Shown here piece by piece: positions 25,636-37,149 of a stretch of DNA of 64,000 nucleotides. Within the stretch, counting starts at the first letter, position 1. Every line of letters starts with the position of its first letter. Under the pieces are notes generated by a model, which was given only the letters and a program-made list of their open reading frames with translations, was not told where the DNA came from and made no database searches. A program made the translations under genes and the position numbers. This DNA comes from Loripinus fragilis (lineage: Eukaryota; Mollusca; Bivalvia; Lucinida; Lucinidae), in contig OZ026521.1 of the NCBI GenBank assembly GCA_964019695.1, positions 36,578,939 through 36,642,938 on the forward strand, in the 5' to 3' direction.

Positions 25636-26459
25636 CTATTTTTGGGGTCAATTACTTTGAAAAAAGTAATTAATTACATACAATTACATTGTAAATTGTT
25701 CAATTAAATAACAATTACATGGCTTTTGAGCAAAGTAATCAATTACATACAATTACTTTGCCAAATGTAATTAATTACATTTCACTGCCACTTAGATTAT
25801 TTCATCAGATTTTAATTTCAGAGATATTTGAAATGAGGTAAAACTCCTTAAAAGTCTGAGAAATATTGATATTCTAAATTAAATATATGTCTATAAGATT
25901 GATTTTATTTTTTCCTCTGGTATCAAATTATTGTCAAGTGATGTACCTTAAAAGAAATGAAATGTACAAAATCAGTTATTGTTTTTGTGATTGATGACAT
26001 GATCACACAAGAAAAAATACAGAAACTATTTTTTCTTCTCTTTTTTTTTGGGGGGGGGATAAATTCCCAAAGTTCTCAAACTAGCTGTTAACCGCAGAAC
26101 AAAGTTCAGGAATACACATTAGCTTGAGAAGTCTTACAACTGTCGACGATAAACCAATGAAATTATTTTTGTAAAACTAGCTTAAATAACAGAGAATAAC
26201 TGTTTTCAAAACGTGATGATAAAAAATCTGTGTGGCCCTACGAGCTCAGGAAGACGGCTAAGGTACAGAAAATGAATATCAGAGTGACAATATAAATAAA
26301 AAAGTCAATAAGCAATGCTTATTAGCTTCCCCCCGCACAGAAAGGAAAATTGAAAAACTTTGGTTTTGGCATGTGATAATTCAAACCAGCAGACCTAAGT
26401 TTTGAAAACAAGATTTCAATAGAATCTGTGAAAATGATCTTAAAGCTTGCCATCTAGAA

Positions 26460-28010
26460 CATTTGTTAAGATCAAATACACAAAATTATTCACACCTGAA
26501 AGCTCTATCAAAGCTTATATCGGAAAAATGTCTAAGTTCTCATAGATGTCGTTTTATCAAAAATTATTGTTTTGAACCAAACTCCTTCATGCATATGTTC
26601 AATGTGTCTATATTGTATATGCAACATATCAAATTGCTCCATCAAAACCTGTCGTAGGAGTTGGTCGGCCCATGAAGGCACTATCTATGCATATACAAAA
26701 GTCATATAAGAGAAAATTGTCTAAGTTCTCATCGCTGTCATTTTGTCAAAAAAAATCAACCAGACTCTTTCATGCATTTGTTCAATGTGTCTATATTGTA
26801 TAGGCAAAGTATCAAATTGCTCCATCAAAGGCTGTGATAGGAGTTGATCCGCACATGAAGGCACTATCTATGCATATACAAAAGCCATATCAAAGCCTAT
26901 ATCGGAAAAAATTGTCTTAGTTCTCACAGCTGTCATTTTGTCAAAAGAAAATAACCATACTCTTTCATACATATGTTCAATGTGTCTATATTGTATAGGC
27001 AAAGTATCAAATTGTCCCATTAAAAGCTGTAGTATGAGTTGATTGGCCTATGAAGACACTATCTATGCATATACAAAAGCCTTATAGGGAAAAATTGTCT
27101 AAATTCTCACAGCTGTCATTTTGTCAAAAAAAAATTCTGACACCAAACTTCTTCATGCATATGTTCAATGTGTCTACAATGTATAGGCAAAGTATCAAAT
27201 CGCTCCATCAAAAGCTGTAACAGGAGTTGATCGGCCCATGAAGGCACTATCCATGCATATGCAAAAGCCATATAAGAGAAAAATGTCTTAAGTTCTCATA
27301 GCTGTCATTTTTTCATTTTTTTCAACTAGACTCCTCCATACATATGTTCAATGTGTCTATATTGTATAGGCAAAGTATCAAATTGCTCCATTAAACACTG
27401 TGGTAGGAGTTAATCGGCCCACGAAGGCACCATCTATGCATATACAAAAGCCTTATTCGCGAAAAATTGTCTAAATTCTCACAGCTCCGAGCTGTCATTG
27501 TAAAAAAAATATTTCTGAACCAAACTCCTTCATGCATATGTTCAATGTGTCTACATTGTATAGGCAAAGTATCAAATTGTTCCATCAAAAGTTGTGTTAG
27601 GATTGATCGGCCCATGAAGGCAATATCTATGCATATACAAAAGCCTTATTAGGGAAAAATTGTCTAAGTTCTCACAGCTGTCAATTTGTCAAAAATTATT
27701 TTTTCTAACCAAACTCCTTTATGCATATGTTCAATGTGTCAACATTATAAAGGCAAAGTATCAAATTGCTCCATTAAAAGCTTTGGTAGGAGTTGATCGG
27801 CCCATGAAGGCACCATCTATGCATATACAAAAGCCTTATTAGGGAACAATTGTCTAAGTTCTCATAGCTGTTATTTTGTCAAAAATTATTTTTCTGAACC
27901 AAACTCCTTCATGAATATGTTCAATGTGTCTACATTGTATAGGCAAACATCAAATTGTTCCATCAAAAGCTGTGGTATGAGTTGATCAGCCCATGTATGG
28001 ACTATAATAG
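26460..28010. repeat. Satellite, 189-bp unit, 8 copies
   Basis: The motif TTCAATGTGTCTA recurs at about 26599, 26781, 26976, 27163, 27347, 27541, 27730 and 27920 (mean spacing 189 bp). Each unit contains GTCTAAGTTCTCAxAGCTGT, AAACTCCTTCATGCATATG, GGCAAAGTATCAAATTGCTC and GGCCCATGAAGGCA. Short frames across it are repeat artefacts. Confidence 0.92.
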
Positions 28011-28280
28011 CATAAGCATAAATCCCTACATTAAAAGCCATTTAGAACTACAAAGGGAAATAACTCTAATAGAATTGGCTTGAAATGCTGGCTTGGCAAG
28101 CAAGAGGTCCCTAGTTCGGTCGCCACTGGAACTTCTATTTTATTTTACTTGTTATAGTATCAATGATGGGACCCAGGTTCTCTGAATGAGTGAAATTCAA
28201 TTTAAATTTCTGAATCACATTTTATGATTATTAATTTTATGATTGTTATTATTATTGAAAATGGCAAATGAGCAGTCTTA

Positions 28281-28955
28281 TACCCCTATTCCGCACAGGC
28301 CACTTATCGCCACAATTTTTTTTTTTATTTGGGGGCATTCATGAGGTTCCATTAAATTTTTTTCTCCAATCGTGATGTTCTACGAGTCAGTCCCGATTCA
28401 GAAACGATGTCGTTACGAACATTCGGGGGAATCGGCTCAATTCGGCTGGAATCGCGCAAGAATTCATTACGATTAGCAAAATAACATTAGAACATGCTGC
28501 ACGAAAGTTAAGGAATCAATTACGAATCAGTTAAGAATATGCCGAATGCAGCACTAATTGGGCACGAATTAACAGAAATCCATGACGATTCGCCACAATT
28601 CGCGAGATTTTCTGGTTTTATTGCTTGACTTTATCTCCCGATTCCCACGAATGAGCTACGAGTAGCTTCGAATGCCCAAAAACGCCTCCGAATCGATTAC
28701 GATTCAGTTACGATGTCCAAGAATGCATTAGGAATTTGGCATGAATCACACACGATTTTTCGAATCGGGGATTTGTGGCCAAAGTTTTGAACAGTTCAAA
28801 ACTTTTGAGTGGATTTCCCGATAGACCTACGAATTGCAAGAACTCACTACGGACTGTGCGAATCAGTTAAGATCTTCACGAATTGAGTACGATTCAGCCA
28901 CGAATCCAAATATTTGTCAATTCGTGGGATTTGGGGCCTGTGTGGAATAGGGGTA
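28281..28955. mobile_element. TIR element with 21-bp ends, nested
   Basis: The ends TACCCCTATTCCGCACAGGC and GCCTGTGTGGAATAGGGGTA are near-perfect inverted repeats, with flanks compatible with a TA or TATA duplication. The interior is dense in short ACGAATC/GATTCGT variants in both orientations. It lies within the 25.6-29.6 kb element. Confidence 0.78.
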
Positions 28956-29605
28956 TAAGGGCTTTAAATAGTGTAGTTGAAAGATTGGGTCATGCACCTT
29001 AGCATATGAGTACGTTGATCCTAAGTGTGGAAATTTAACAAAATGTCTTCAAGGAGAAAAATCACTAACCAACACTAGTGTCTGAGTAAAAACTACTGTT
29101 GAGATTTTCACAACTTTGTTTTTGTATTGTTTGGTAACTTAACTATTAAAGGTTGATTGTCACAAAGCCACATCTTGTATAAGCCGATGAACAAAGAATT
29201 CATAATTTGCTTAAAAAGGGAAAAGTAGAAGTAACATACAGTCTGTGTCTGCAGTAAAATTGTTATGTTCTATTTTTATAGATACTAGCATGATTAGTCC
29301 CAATTCTCATTTGTTTCCTGTTGCATTCAACTAGTACAGCAAATGATATATGCATTTTCAAAGGCGAAGAACAATTCATTTAGCAGTATTTTAAGTACCT
29401 ATGATAATCTTTAGTAACTGAAGGTCATAACTGATCTGAAAAGTAATTAAAAAGTAATTGAAAGTAATTGTTAATTACTCCCATTTGGCCATGTAATTAA
29501 TTACATTCAATTACTGTAATTAAAGAAATGTCTTAATTACAATTACATTAGAAAATGTAATTAAATTACAATTAATTATAATTTTAATTACCCCAACTCT
29601 GCCCT

Positions 29606-30742
29606 GAACATACAGACTATATTGCTGGCCAGTGAAGACCAGGATCAGCTGTGTGGATTCATAGGCTGGTCCTACCCTAATATGCTTGGACGGCTCTCCT
29701 CACCATAGTCCTCATAAATTGGCAATGTTCTAGCACCCAGCACTGAAACCATAAGACAGACATGCCAAAAGCAATATGTCCACTCTACCTTTTCCAGTAG
29801 GGTGCATTGAGTTCAGTCCACAGACAATGAAGGCAATATATTTTTTTTTCAAAAACTCAAGACTTTTGGGATGACTTTCCGGTCAGCACTAAGATCCTGA
29901 ACTCGAGCATAATCATGAAAGCTTTTATTTAAGTCTACATGTGATAGTCAAAATTGACTCTCAGTAGTTAACTTCTGTACAGCAAGATAGCAATAACAGG
30001 ATTCATACAGGCAAGATGCAAAATTCAAGGACTTTTAATGGACTTTCTTAGGGTTTATGAGGACTACAAATTTATGAAAAATATTGACTTATGTGTTAAA
30101 TTCTGTTTCTGAATGCTAAACAGAGGCGATGAAGAAATTAGTATTAGAAAATTAGTTTTAAATTGTTATGCCTTTATTTGGTGCAGCATATGCTGCACCA
30201 AATAAAGGCACACCAATTTTTACCGATTTAGGTCTCCGCCAACAGCCGCAAATCTTAAAAGAAAATAGTAAAATTGAAGGACTTTTCAGGCCTTGGAGTG
30301 ATTTTCCAGTACTTTTCAAACCAAATTCAATTTTCAAGAAGGCCCTGCCTGTATATTCAAGTACTTTTCAAGCTTGTGCAAACCCTGAATAAATCACCAA
30401 TTTCTATACTGGCCTCCATCTTTCAGTTTGCAACCAGATAAGGTTCATAACAGTCTTCTCTGCTACAAACACTAGCTAGATTATTGAAATTTTGCTGCAA
30501 GTTTAGCTAAAATACTTTCCAGACAGTGAATTACAAAGGTGCTGACCAGACTGTGCAAATGCCAGACTGATCTGTGCCTTTGCTGTCGCATGCAACATAT
30601 TCAGGGTTTCTGTATGTGTTAAACATCCCACCAACAGCTAAGGGTCGTATAGGACATGGGGCCACAGTTTAAAGTCTCATCCAACTGACTGGAGATGCCG
30701 GAAGGGAACCCGCTACACAATTGTGGCTGCTCAAGGTTTGTT
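29606..30742. other. No gene recognised; partial repeats
   Basis: Contains CAAGGACTTTT/AAGTACTTTTCAAG-type inverted pieces (about 30020-30380), a 42-bp perfect palindrome at 30169-30210, and a GTGCTGACCAGACTGTGC fragment at about 30540. Confidence 0.45.
30169..30210. repeat. Perfect 42-bp palindrome
   Basis: TGCCTTTATTTGGTGCAGCA followed by TA and the exact reverse complement. It is the centre of a small foldback repeat. Confidence 0.95.
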
Positions 30743-30754
30743 TTGAGGCCATTT

Positions 30755-30952
30755 TGTATGTTTGATTTGATTCTTTACATCCCAGTCAACTATCTTTCAG
30801 TTACGTCGGGACGAGTCTTCCTGGGTTGAAACAGTATTTAGTTAGGACTAATGTGTCTTGCTCAAGGACCACATGACAGTGCCGCCGGTGAGGCTCAAAC
30901 CTGCAGCCCCTCAGTCTCGAGTCAAACACTCACCAATGAGCCACTGCACTCC
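30755..30952 (-). repeat. tRNA-derived SINE with 12-bp target duplication
   Basis: On the minus strand it begins GAGTGCAGTGGCTCATTGG and has a B-box-like GCAGGTTTGAGCCTC. It ends in GATTCAAATCAAACATAC. TTGAGGCCATTT flanks both sides (30743-30754 and 30953-30964). Confidence 0.8.
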
Positions 30953-31206
30953 TTGAGGCCATTTAATGAAATAAACCAAACTTCCAAGATGACAATAATT
31001 TTAATAGTTACACTGATGATAACACAAAGTAATCTGATAACAGTTGTTGTACCTTGGTGATAAAATGAGAAAGCATACAAAATGAAATGAGTTTTTTACC
31101 ATATGAAATCTACATGGATGAAATGGTACAATACAACATATAACAGAAGTGATGTTGGCGACAAAATGAGAAATGAAATGAGCCAGTTCACAAATTTATG
31201 GTAATG

Positions 31207-31409
31207 CAGTAAAACCTGTGTAACACGGCCACTCTAAAAAAGACCAAAAATTGGTTTTCAAGACCAATTATTGCTTAATGCAGGTCAAAAGTATTGCAGA
31301 ATGCTCAAAGGGGAGCATTCTGCAATAGTTTTGACCTTCATTAAGCTATCATTTGTCATTAAGATCTTTGTTTTGTCTATTTTTAGCGGCCGTTTTTAAC
31401 AGGTTTTAA
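31207..31409. mobile_element. Mariner-type MITE (CAGTAAAACCTG ends), diverged
   Basis: The same element as 43584-43787: CAGTAAAACCTGTGTAACAC on the left, AACAGGTTTTA on the right, and a central palindrome TATTGCAGAATGCTC...GAGCATTCTGCAATA. Confidence 0.7.
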
Positions 31410-32056
31410 GGTTTACGTAAAAACAACCTTAAAACATGCAAGCACAGCTAGCTAGTGGGCTAGAGGCTTAAAATTTGACCTTCATCTATGTTCCTACTTT
31501 GTATCTGGAAGCAGCGAGGGCTCTGGCAAGACTGCACAGGCTCACCTGAGCCTTCGTTGCTCGCAGATGTGATAAAAACCAAAATCTCATGTGGTGGCTC
31601 AAATTTTTATGAAATCTCTAAAAATAAAATTGAACTTGTGTTTGAGAAGGACAGTATCCCCAATCATATGGTTGTCCATAAGGATGGAGCTTTTCATGAA
31701 ACAGGTCAGGATTCAACAAATATTTAATCCGAGTTTCGTTACATGTACTTAAACAAGTTCATCTTGTCATTGTATCAGAAAGGCAATTTTACCATATGAA
31801 ATCTCATGGAATGAAAATGAAATAGATAAATGATGATTGTGATCAAATGATACATTCCAGATGAAAACTTAAATGGGCCAGCGGCAGACAAGATTTTGCT
31901 ACTTATCAAATAGACAAACACTAAAGGCTCAGACGAGACTGCGCATACATGCAGTCTTGCCAGGGACTTCGCTTCTCGATCACACAAAGTATGATATATA
32001 GGAAGGCTCAGACCAAAATTTAGACCTCTAGTCCCACTGGAAGATCTGCATGTGTG

Positions 32057-32272
32057 TTTAACCCTTTCCCTACTGGGTAATTTTACATGCTTTTCTATCG
32101 TCTGCTGATTTTTTTCAAAATAAACTTTTTCGAAAATTCTGTCAGGAATACCATCAGTGTCAAGCAGTTTGGATCCAGATCAGGCCCGACATTTGGTCAG
32201 GCCTGATCTGGTTCCAAACTGTTTGCAAAAGTTATCAGCAGACAACACTAGTAGGCAAGAATAGAAAGTATC
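32057..32272. mobile_element. MITE of the CTGATCTGG-dyad family
   Basis: Left end TTAACCCTTTCCCTACTGGG, right end ACTAGTAGGCAAG, with a central GATCAGGCCCGACAT...GGTCAGGCCTGATC dyad. Confidence 0.65.
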
Positions 32273-32462
32273 TATGAGCACCAAAATCTTGTGCTGGCCC
32301 AAATTTTTATCTCATTTCATGTATGATATCTTGAAAAATGAAATGGAATAAAAAGGCGGATTACAGAAATATGTACATTTTTCGATAACATGAAGCATAT
32401 GAAATTAGAAATGAAGTTTTTACAATATGATATCCCTTTGCATGCTATGATCCCAATGTATC

Positions 32463-32945
32463 TGAAAATGTTGTATGCTGAAGTCGTCTGTGGCATGTAA
32501 ATGCTTACTTCAAGACTAATTTCAGCATATTGTGTTGACCCTGATCAGATTACTCCTAGAGCAGCAGTCTGATCTGGGTCCACACCGTTTGCCACAGCAA
32601 CATTTTAAAAGAACCAGCAGATAACACAAAGCAAAATCTAGTGGTGAGTAGCAGCCAAACACATATGATTTCTCTATGATGAAGTTACGAAATTAGAAAT
32701 GAAGTTTTTACAATATGATATCCCTTTGCCTGCTACAAAATATGCAATTGATAATGTCATCTGCTGAAGTCGTCTGTACCAAGTGAATGCTTACATCAAG
32801 GACTAATTTCGTCATACAAACAGTGTGGACCCAGATCAGATTACTCCTAGGAGCAGTCTGATCTGGGTCCACACAGTTTGCTACAGAGACGTTTTTAAAA
32901 AGACCAGCAGTTTACATACAGCAGAATCTAGTCGTGAGTCGCAGT
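32463..32945. repeat. Two dyad-family copies in direct tandem (~290 bp apart)
   Basis: The blocks at about 32463-32640 and 32752-32940 both read TCTGCTGAAGTCGTCTG, ATTACTCCTAGxAGCAG and TCTGATCTGGGTCCACAC. Between and after them, GAAGTTTTTACAATATGATA also repeats, so a larger unit was duplicated. Confidence 0.65.
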
Positions 32946-33699
32946 CGAAGAGATATGATTTCTCTATGATGAAGTTATGAAATAAGAAATGAAGTTTTCA
33001 CAATATGATATGATTCTCTATGATTAAGTGGAATAAACGGACTGATAGCAGAAGTATGAAGGTGATAGCATGAAGCATACAAAACAATTTTTAACCATAT
33101 GAATTCTCTAAGGATGAAATGGAACAACACGTAATTATGATATCATGACGAGATATTTTACAAAATGAAATATGAGTTTTCAACAAAAATGAAATGGAAC
33201 AACACAACTTTAAAACTAATTAACTATAATTAAAATAGCCGTTTCAAAGGAAAACCTGTTTATGTTGCATCAGTGGGGCCTTACAGTACAGAATGTGCAC
33301 TCATGCACATTAGTGAAAGTTTAACATTTAAAAAATCCTGAAGTAGGAGTATATGAATTCAAACCTTAAAACTTGCTGGTATTAATAATTTCAAGTTCAA
33401 ATGGTTAATTGTTTAGATCATCTAGAAATTCATCGGAGAAGCTATTATAACCTGGCCCCAAGTTATAAAATATGTATCATGCTGAACTAAACTGAGCATG
33501 AAATTTATCATGTTCAAAAATGCCAACAAATGTTTGGCATTCCACAGTAACAATGCGCATTCCCCATAAAATCATGCTCTATGCGGTTAAACAGTTGGAG
33601 GACGAAAAGGGTACCCCATGAATCTAAGAGCATCATAATTTATTGAAGATTATACAAATCAATCCTGTTAACCTTTTTCTTTCATCATGCCTTCACTTG

Positions 33700-33864
33700 T
33701 ATTTCGTTTCGAGAAGTGAACGGCTTAGCGAAACAAAAGCTGTCAATAAAATTGCATTCCTAGGAAAGCGACCAGCTACTGCCCACTTCACACCAGGGCT
33801 ACCTGAGTATGAAGAGAGCGGTGGATGGTCACACCCTTATGAATTTGAAGTCTTCAGTTCGTGA
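33700..33864 (+). CDS. Possible 3'-terminal coding exon of an unidentified gene
   Basis: A pyrimidine-rich tract (about 33670-33705) ends in AG near 33711 and is followed by an open frame encoding SERLSETKAVNKIAFLGKR, then PATAHFTPGLPEYEESGGW and SHPYEFEVFSS before TGA. An AATAAA lies at about 34090, 225 nt beyond the stop. Composition and the aromatic, charged C-terminus look like real protein rather than repeat. No upstream exon was found and the family is unknown. It could be a last exon or an isolated relic. Confidence 0.35.
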   Translation, partial: YFVSRSERLSETKAVNKIAFLGKRPATAHFTPGLPEYEESGGWSHPYEFEVFSS

Positions 33865-34088
33865 TGTTCCCCCCTAAGGCTACCACACGAACAAGCTGCC
33901 AAAGAACCCAGGTCAAACATTTTGAAAGGTACACCACGAATGTTAATTTGGATGCGATTTCCAGCTGTCACTTCTTTCTTGCTAATTATAGCATGCATTT
34001 GTGTCATATGTATATACATTTCTGATATATTTTGTCTTTCATTCTGTTTAACTGTTCACTATCATGTTGTAATCTCTGATAAAGAGGA

Positions 34089-34094
34089 AATAAA
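34089..34094 (+). terminator. Candidate poly(A) signal for the 33.7-33.86 kb exon
   Basis: AATAAA within GGAAATAAAGAG, in a suitable position (about 225 nt) after the TGA of the possible terminal exon. It is meaningful only if that exon is real. Confidence 0.3.
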
Positions 34095-34312
34095 GAGTAT
34101 ATGATAAATACAACATCTGAGAGTTTGAAAGCAAGAGAATTCTTTATTTTTCATCAGTTTAGTTTTTGTGAGCAGTTGGAAGTTTCATGCTCAGCTGAGT
34201 TGAGCATGAAAATAGTTTTATAACCTTGGGCCAGGCTTATTGAGCACTTTAAGGCCACCTTTCTATGAAAAGTCCGCCTCAAAATCCTGCATTCAGGAAT
34301 AATCCTAATATA

Positions 34313-34533
34313 TGAGCCATGACATGAGATTTCTAGCAATATGGTATGTATAATGTGCGACCAGCAAAGGCTCAGACCAGGCTGCGCATACTCACAGACT
34401 GATCAGAGCATTTGCTAGTCGTTTAAATATTCTATGAGTGTTAAGCTACTGACCGAACATCATTTGGAGTTTCTAATCGTATGAGACTTTTCATGTCAAA
34501 ATGCCACATTGTTGGAAATCACATCCCGGCTCA
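34313..34533. mobile_element. MITE with TGAGCCxTGACATG ends
   Basis: Ends TGAGCCATGACATGAGATTT and AAATCACATCCCGGCTCA. The internal dyad is GACCAGCAAAGGCTCAGACC against TGATCAGAGCATTTGCTAGT. Confidence 0.75.
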
Positions 34534-34789
34534 TATATAAATGTATTGCAGTCTGATCAGTGCCACTGTTGCTGCTGCTCAGATAGTGCCTATACAATGT
34601 ACTTGAAACACTTATATTTTCAAGATCGCACGCAACTATCTTTATTTTAAAAATTTTATGTAACCTGAAACACAATTTTTTTCTTTGGCCTAATATTTCT
34701 TGCATGTACAGTATGCGCCAAACTCCAAGAGGTCAGACTATAGATAAATGGAGAGAAGATGCAATGAGAAGGAAGGATACATTCTGTTG

Positions 34790-34954
34790 TAGATTTTTTT
34801 TGTGTTGGTGTTTTACATCTCATTCAATAACTTTTCAGACATGTTCGGACATTTCCTGGGTCCAACCAGTACTGAGCAGAGGACAAAATGTCTAAAGGAC
34901 ACTAAAAAAGACTCCTCGATCTCAAGTCAAACACTATACCATTGAGCCACTGCA
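34790..34954 (-). repeat. Diverged copy of the 54438-type SINE
   Basis: On the minus strand: GAGTGCAGTGGCTCAATGGT, then GACTTGAGATCGAG and CAGTACTGGTTGGACCCAGG. It is older and more diverged than the 54.4 kb copy. Confidence 0.55.
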
Positions 34955-35035
34955 CTCATTTTCAAATTTTTGTCAACATATTTATGGCTGAAACTGGCTA
35001 CATTCCATTGTACTCCTTTCTAACTGGAAATTCAG

Positions 35036-35240
35036 TGAGTGGGGAGTACCTTAGCTCAGTAGGTTGATAGGCGGACTAGTGACCAAGTGTTCGCAGATTT
35101 GAATCCCCTAAGGGAATGACACTGACTTCTTTAGCAAGACACTTTAACCTCATCGCTTTGTACCGATTCAACCAAAGAAAACATTCCGACTTTACTGAAT
35201 GAAAAACTATTGACAGGGACAGAAAGCATCCAAATCAAAT
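35036..35240 (+). repeat. tRNA-derived SINE, second type
   Basis: The head reads GTACCTTAGCTCAGTAGGTT (A-box-like TAGCTCAGTAGG), followed by a B-box-like GCAGATTTGAATCCCC. It then runs into AAGACACTTTAACCTCATCG. The sequence is distinct from the minus-strand SINEs. Confidence 0.6.
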
Positions 35241-35609
35241 GTAGGTATATAGCATATACATAATTTTTTCATTACAACAAAGGGCAGATAATGTAGTTAC
35301 AGGCAGTGCTTTTTTAAATGCTCCAAATGAATATTCATGTACAGTGCTTAATTTTGAAGCTGTTGACATAAATCCTAAGAATGGGTCATTCTTTCATTTT
35401 GAAAGGCTAAAACATGTTTTATGTAAAACTTTTGACAAACAGACAGAAAGATGAACAGCAATGTCCCATGCTGCTATAAGAAGGTGCGACAAAAAACAAG
35501 CAAGTATGAAGTTTTTGCTATTTCCACACACCCCTACACCCTTTTAAAGGAAATTTACAATCACAGCTACAGACATGAAGGGTTGATCTTTCCTATTTCT
35601 TTGTGAAAA

Positions 35610-35768
35610 TATATGTTGTGGGTGCTCAATGTACTTATAGGTCATGTACATGAGATTTTGGTACCTATAATGTATGTGTAGTCACTAAACATTCAGGCTT
35701 AGCTGTTTGAAGCTTCATCTACACCCATACTAGTTGTTTCTTCAGAGTACCCACAAAACATATTGCAG
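35610..35768. repeat. Foldback repeat (CATATGTT family) with expanded centre
   Basis: Outer arms ATATGTTGTGGGTGCTCA and GAGTACCCACAAAACATAT are as in the other copies. The usual GAGACGG centre is replaced by ~120 bp of other sequence. Confidence 0.5.
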
Positions 35769-35910
35769 ATACTAAAAAGAACTGTATACACACAAGATGT
35801 GTTTTTGTTGAGAAAGAAGCAAATTTATTCAGAAAGATACCTTTTACTCTATAATATTTTCATGATTTTCCAGTAATTTAAAAGTTAAAATATCATCATT
35901 CCTCCAATGA

Positions 35911-36136
35911 ACATGGGTGAAAGTTCAAAATTTCGAAAATCCTGAACTTTAGAAATTCAGATCTCAAAACTTGCACTATGCCTAGGCTTACAAATATCAA
36001 CAACTTTCAGTTTAAATGGTCAATTGTCACAAGAGTAAGTAAATGAGAAATGCTATTATAATCTGCTTAATATAGCATTTTGGGGCTGACTTTCTATAAA
36101 GTCAGCCTCAAAATCCTGAAAACTTTCACCCATGCA
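35911..36136. mobile_element. MITE with ATGGGTGAAAGTT ends
   Basis: ATGGGTGAAAGTTCAAAATT on the left and GAAAACTTTCACCCATG on the right, with the dyad TTTGGGGCTGACTTTCTAT/AAAGTCAGCCTCAAAA. Confidence 0.8.
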
Positions 36137-36147
36137 AGAAAAGTGTA

Positions 36148-36617
36148 CAGTGCAGTCCCTTTATAACACTATGTTTGGGGCCCATAAGAATGGACTGTGG
36201 TATAAGTGTACCATGTTATAAAGGGACAATTTTACAAAGGAATTATAGGGAACCTTTCCTTTAATTCCTTTGAAAAATTCCATGATAAAAAAAATTTGGG
36301 AGGCACAACATGACCATGTTGCATTAAAATCCGTGTTATAAAGAGGTGTGTTATAAACATGGGTGAAAGTTCAAAATTTCCCAAAACCTGAACTTTAGAA
36401 ATTCAAGTTTTACAACTTGCAGGATGCCTAGAAAAACAGATGATTTCAAGCTTAAATGATTAACTGTGTTTAGATAATCCGAAAACTAGTCGAAGAACCT
36501 TTTATAATCTCGCTAATTCAGCATTTTGAGGGTGCTTTCTATGGAAAGTCAGCCTCAAAATCCTGAATTCAGGATTAATCCTGAAAACTTTCACCAATGT
36601 ATAAAGGGACTGGACTG
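36148..36617. mobile_element. Mariner-type MITE (CAGTGCAGTCCCTTTATAAC ends), split by a nested MITE
   Basis: Left end CAGTGCAGTCCCTTTATAAC and right end TATAAAGGGACTGGACTG, each bordered by TA (36146-36147 and 36618-36619). The host element is ~230 bp once the inner MITE (36358-36598) is discounted. Confidence 0.78.
36358..36598. mobile_element. ATGGGTGAAAGTT MITE nested in the mariner-type MITE
   Basis: Starts ACATGGGTGAAAGTTCAAAA and ends GAAAACTTTCACCAATG, with the family's GTCAGCCTCAAAATCCTGAA interior. It splits the 36148-36617 element, so it is the younger of the two. Confidence 0.8.
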
Positions 36618-36743
36618 TATATTGAATAAATCACAAAATTAATCATTCTTTTATTATTTTTTTTTCAGTTATTGTGGCTAAAAATTTGACTAAAAGAATG
36701 ACTTTTCATAAGAAACTCAATATGACACAATAATAATCACAAT

Positions 36744-36749
36744 TTTATT
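36744..36749 (-). terminator. Candidate poly(A) signal of PDS5
   Basis: AATAAA on the minus strand, about 360 nt after the PDS5 stop codon. It is the nearest canonical hexamer I noticed downstream. It has not been tested against transcript data, and another A/T-rich candidate lies about 100 bp further on. Confidence 0.4.
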
Positions 36750-37110
36750 CAAATTTATGGTCAAATGGCCTGTCATAGACATGTTACCAAAAACAGGTAG
36801 CATTTTATCTAAAATTTAAAACTGATACGGTAAATGATCTAAAATTTTGAACACTTCTTTTTCTGTTCTCAAATAAAATGTTGGTTTCAGGGCTGTAATT
36901 CAGGATATGCTTGCCAGAGTAGCAAACAGGGAAGATCCTGCTTAGATGAAGCAGTCTGATCTGGGTCTGCCCTGGTTTGTCTAGACCTTTTTTTGCAGGC
37001 AAGTAGTGTTTGAAATTTTTGAACATATACCGTAGTTATGTTTGAATAATAATAAATAACCTAAAAGTGAACAACAACATGATTTCTGCCCATATTTTTT
37101 CTTCACAAAT

Positions 37111-37149
37111 TTATTTCTTCTTTCCTTTAGCTGCTTGCTTTTTCTTTGT
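37111..37149 (-). CDS. PDS5: PDS5 terminal coding exon
   Basis: A 39-nt open stretch encoding TKKKQAAKGKKK and TAA, preceded by the acceptor TTTCCAG. It is joined in phase 0 across a ~5 kb intron made mostly of minisatellite. The extremely basic end fits the tail, and summed exon lengths give an exact number of codons. Candidate poly(A) signals (AATAAA read on the minus strand) lie at 36744-36749 and near 36650, implying a 3' UTR of roughly 0.4 kb. Confidence 0.78.
   Translation of the reverse strand, partial: TKKKQAAKGKKK

Larger units (their letters stand above)
25636..29605. mobile_element. Long element with GTAATTA-rich inverted ends (hAT-like)
   Basis: The left end begins near TTTTTGGGGTCAATTAC and the right end reads TAATTACCCCAACTCTG, so both ends read as (A)GTTGGGGTxAATTA in inverted orientation. 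Dense GTAATTAATTACA-type subterminal repeats extend ~170 bp inward on both sides. Similar ends are known from hAT elements. The interior has no transposase frame but holds a 189-bp satellite and a nested TIR element. Confidence 0.55.

Noticed and set aside
26463..27842. Several ~60-codon frames on both strands (CxCSMCLHCIGK-like)
   Set aside because: They recur in each 189-bp satellite unit and carry different stops; repeat artefact.
30168..30392. 74-codon plus-strand frame starting MPLFGAAYAAPNKG
   Set aside because: The start lies in a perfect palindrome and the rest is a dispersed ACTTTTCAAG-type repeat.
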